From Pseudomonadota bacterium (lineage in GTDB: Bacteria; Pseudomonadota; Gammaproteobacteria; Pseudomonadales; Oleiphilaceae): a DNA stretch of 15,849 nt. The stretch spans positions 1-15,849 of the forward strand of contig JAEZAA010000162.1 in assembly GCA_023430625.1 (NCBI GenBank), in the 5' to 3' direction. Below the pieces are notes generated by a model, which was given only the letters and a program-made list of their open reading frames with translations, was not told where the DNA came from and ran no database searches. A program made the translations under genes and the position numbers. The number at the start of each line of letters is the position of its first letter. The stretch's first letter is position 1. Positions 13,952 through 15,849 of the stretch are shown here, piece by piece.

Positions 13952-14365
13952 TCAGGCGCTGGGATCAACCTGCTCATGGAAGCGCTGAATATCGCGCCGC
14001 TGCTTTTTGGAGGGGCGGCGAGGGGGCGGCATGGACGCGGTCATGTGCTGGCGGCGTTCCCAGGCCAACTGTTCCCGTTTGAGGCGGTTCTCCTCCGTTT
14101 CCGTGTAGAGCAGTTGGGCTTCCGGCGCCCCGCGCCGCTTTTCCGACAGGCCTACGATGGTGACGACGCGCTCGTCCCAACCTTGGCGAATACTGAGCTC
14201 GGCACCGATCTCCACGATTTTACCCGGCTTGGTCCGATCGCCGTTGTAGCGGATCTTGCCGCCCTCGATGGCGTCCTTGGCCAGGGTGCGGGTTTTGAAA
14301 AACCGCGCCGCCCACAACCATTTGTCCAGGCGGACCTTGCCGTCATCCTCGTGTACTGCCGTCAT
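13952..14365 (-). CDS. hslR: Hsp15, S4-domain ribosome rescue protein
   Basis: A 137-residue RNA-binding heat-shock protein. E. coli Hsp15 binds 50S subunits that still carry peptidyl-tRNA after premature dissociation and helps recycle them. The S4 domain covers about residues 11–70 (VRLDKWLWAARFFKTRTLAKDAI, GGKIRYNGDRTKPG). The C-terminal 50 residues are strongly basic (RRPSKKQRRDIQRF), as in the family. It sits between yrfG and hslO, an order shared with enterobacteria and pseudomonads. A compact GC hairpin, GCTGG-CGG-CCAGC (13939–13951), directly abuts its stop codon. Confidence 0.96.
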   Translation of the reverse strand: MTAVHEDDGKVRLDKWLWAARFFKTRTLAKDAIEGGKIRYNGDRTKPGKIVEIGAELSIRQGWDERVVTIVGLSEKRRGAPEAQLLYTETEENRLKREQLAWERRQHMTASMPPPRRPSKKQRRDIQRFHEQVDPSA

Positions 14366-14424
14366 TGACCGTCGACCAAACCGATGTAATTAAGGCCATT
14401 ATAAACCCGTGCTCTATCGAAACG

Positions 14425-15108
14425 TTACCCCTGCAACTGGGGATCCGGCGGCTGACGGCTGAGGCGTATGTCCTCGAACTGGTTAAGTCCGACGAAGTCC
14501 TCGACCTTACGCGGCGCCTGCCGGCTGTCGGGTTGCAGGATCGTCAGCAGGTGGCGAATGCCGTAGGCGCGGGCCGAGCGCAGCACGGCGGCGCTGTCGT
14601 CGATAAGCAGCGTGCGCGCGGGATCGAACGGCTCCAGTTCCCGCAATTGTGCCCAGAAATCGAAGTCTTCCTTGGGCACGCCGAAATCATGGGAGGACAC
14701 CAGGCGGTCGAAATATTGATCGAGCTGGGTAATGGTCAGCTTGAGATCCAGGCTCTTGCGATGGGCGTTGGTGACGAGGATGACCCGGTGATGGCTGTCG
14801 CGCAGCTCACCCAGAAAATCCTGGACGTGGGGCCGAAACGCGATCAGGTGCTGAATTTCTTCCTTGAGCTGGCGGATGTCGAGGCCGAGTTCGCGGGTCC
14901 AGTAGTCGAGGCAGTACCAGTTGAGGGTGCCTTGTTCCCGTTCGATGCGCTCCGCCAGCTCCGCCTGGACCTGCTCCAGAGGGCGGTTGTGGTGGGCTGC
15001 GTAGCGCTGGGGCAGATGCTGCAGCCAGAAGTAATTGTCGAAGTAGAGATCCAGCAGGGTACCGTCCATATCCAGCAGGACGGTATCGATCTCGCGCCAG
15101 TCGATCAT
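14425..15108 (-). CDS. yrfG: GMP/IMP nucleotidase YrfG (HAD family)
   Basis: A 227-residue haloacid dehalogenase-type phosphatase expected to hydrolyse purine mononucleotides such as GMP and IMP. HAD motifs are in order: LLDMDGTLLDL with Asp13/Asp15, VTNAH with Thr113-Asn114, Lys146 in FGVPKED, and LLIDDS with Asp170/Asp171. A helical cap domain fills about residues 20–95. The start at 15106–15108 (MIDWREIDTV) is chosen because it fits the family N-terminus; a longer in-frame opening to 15348 would run through the divergent cysQ gene and is not credible. The gene leads the leftward group yrfG–hslR–hslO. Confidence 0.95.
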   Translation of the reverse strand: MIDWREIDTVLLDMDGTLLDLYFDNYFWLQHLPQRYAAHHNRPLEQVQAELAERIEREQGTLNWYCLDYWTRELGLDIRQLKEEIQHLIAFRPHVQDFLGELRDSHHRVILVTNAHRKSLDLKLTITQLDQYFDRLVSSHDFGVPKEDFDFWAQLRELEPFDPARTLLIDDSAAVLRSARAYGIRHLLTILQPDSRQAPRKVEDFVGLNQFEDIRLSRQPPDPQLQG

Positions 15109-15180
15109 GGTTAGGCTCGTCGTTGGTAAACCGCTATGATAACGAGCTGCAAAGAATGGCCGCAACCGGAGGCACAGCCC
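15109..15180. promoter_or_regulatory. Divergent yrfG–cysQ intergenic region
   Basis: Seventy-two bases separate the two divergent start codons. TATGAT at 15135–15140 is a candidate -10 for cysQ, and its complement overlaps TATCAT for the other strand; neither has a clear -35. GCTCGT (15115–15120) and ACGAGC (15142–15147) form a flanking inverted repeat. GGAGG at 15168–15172 is the cysQ ribosome site. Confidence 0.4.
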
Positions 15181-15849
15181 ATGACCCTGCAACGAGAGCC
15201 GATCCCGGAACACTGGCTCGCGCCGCTTGAGACCCTGATCCGTGACGCCGGCGTGGCCATCATGGCGGTTTATCAGAGTCCGGATGCGATCAGCGTGGAA
15301 ACCAAGGCGGACGATTCGCCACTGACGGCAGCGGACCGGGCGGCCCACGGGGTGATTGCCGCGGGTCTGGCGCGGCTGACGCCGGAGATTCCGCTGTTAT
15401 CGGAGGAGTCGACACTGCCGGCCTTTGCCGAGCGTCAGCAATGGACTCGCTATTGGCTGGTGGACCCATTGGACGGGACCAAGGAGTTTATCAGCCGCAA
15501 TGGCGAGTTCACGGTGAATATTGCCCTGATCGATCGGGGCGAGCCGGTGCTTGGCCTGGTGTATGTGCCGGTGACCGGCGTGCTCTACGGTGGTGTCCAT
15601 GGTCAGGGTGCCTGGCGCCAGGATGAGTCCGGCCGGCATCCGATTCGCACGCGCACATTGACGCCAGGCAAGCAGGTCACGGTGGTGGCTAGTCGGCGCC
15701 ACGGCGGTGAGCTGTTGGCGCCATTGCTCGCCCGTGTGGAGCGGCAGTTCGCGGCGGTTGAATGCGTGAGTGTCGGCAGTTCGCTCAAGTTGTGCATGCT
15801 GGCGGAAGGGGCGGCGGACTGGTATCCCCGACTGGCGCCCACCTCAGAA
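15181..15849 (+). CDS. cysQ: 3'(2'),5'-bisphosphate nucleotidase CysQ, 3' end outside window
   Basis: The first 223 residues of an inositol-monophosphatase-fold enzyme that removes the 3' phosphate from PAP (and PAPS), a by-product of sulfate assimilation. The frame stays open to the last base. The start at 15181 has a full GGAGG eight bases upstream. Motifs are TKADDSPLTAADRAAH (about 41–56), the metal-binding LLSEES with Glu75-Glu76, the hallmark WLVDPLDGTKEFI (Asp95, Asp98), and the late LCMLAEGAADWYPRLAPTSE, just before the usual final W-D-T-A motif, which is cut off. The family is about 265–275 residues, so about 45 are missing. Divergent to yrfG. Confidence 0.95.
   Translation, partial: MTLQREPIPEHWLAPLETLIRDAGVAIMAVYQSPDAISVETKADDSPLTAADRAAHGVIAAGLARLTPEIPLLSEESTLPAFAERQQWTRYWLVDPLDGTKEFISRNGEFTVNIALIDRGEPVLGLVYVPVTGVLYGGVHGQGAWRQDESGRHPIRTRTLTPGKQVTVVASRRHGGELLAPLLARVERQFAAVECVSVGSSLKLCMLAEGAADWYPRLAPTSE

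Noticed and set aside
14365..15114. 249-codon open frame on the + strand opposite yrfG
   Set aside because: It is the complement of a gene with all HAD motifs in order and has no family signature of its own.
15109..15348. N-terminal extension of YrfG by 80 residues
   Set aside because: The extension would overlap the divergent cysQ, which has a full GGAGG site and clear motifs; the family start is at MIDWREIDTV.
1..15849. New defence system, phage or biosynthetic cluster
   Set aside because: All genes but the transporter cassette are housekeeping genes with known order; no nuclease, toxin, integrase, synthase or repeat array is present.

Overview
The window is a piece of a gammaproteobacterial chromosome with high GC content. 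Gene order and protein flavour point to the Pseudomonadales/Oceanospirillales neighbourhood. The left block gshB–tonB–yqgE–ruvX–pyrR–pyrB–pyrC' is the arrangement known from Pseudomonas. The HU protein, PckA, Hsp33, Hsp15 and YrfG also resemble Pseudomonas-type proteins. An Alcanivorax-like or related marine genus is a guess from overall flavour only. I see no phage, insertion sequence, CRISPR array, rRNA or tRNA gene.

Left block (1–5698, all + strand): the 3' part of glutathione synthetase; a TonB-type energy transducer whose periplasmic linker is acidic/glutamine-rich and proline-poor; YqgE/AlgH; the RuvX/YqgF nuclease; and a pyrimidine cluster of PyrR, the aspartate transcarbamoylase catalytic chain, and a dihydroorotase homologue that has lost its metal-binding histidines. 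The genes are tightly packed (TGATG and ATGA overlaps). PyrB and the inactive PyrC' are expected to form one complex. The block ends at a 26-bp perfect inverted repeat, and a convergent HU-family gene follows, with a near-consensus sigma-70 promoter.

Middle block (6472–10960, + strand): a three-gene cassette of a lipoprotein, a periplasmic solute-binding protein and a 708-residue fused TRAP-type permease, closed by a strong rho-independent terminator. The order lipoprotein / binding protein / fused QM permease matches the TPAT type of TRAP transporter (TatT–TatP–TatQM), first described from Treponema pallidum Tp0956–Tp0958. The permease keeps the DctM C-terminal signature but carries a large N-terminal extracytoplasmic loop and altered central motifs. 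This is the least ordinary part of the window.

Right block (11127–15108, - strand): yrfG, hslR (Hsp15), hslO (Hsp33) and pckA, read leftwards and ending at a bidirectional-looking terminator. Nucleotide turnover, heat and oxidative-stress proteins and gluconeogenic PEP carboxykinase lie together here. The PckA P-loop has a cysteine where homologues I remember have glycine. Diverging from yrfG, cysQ runs off the right edge of the window.
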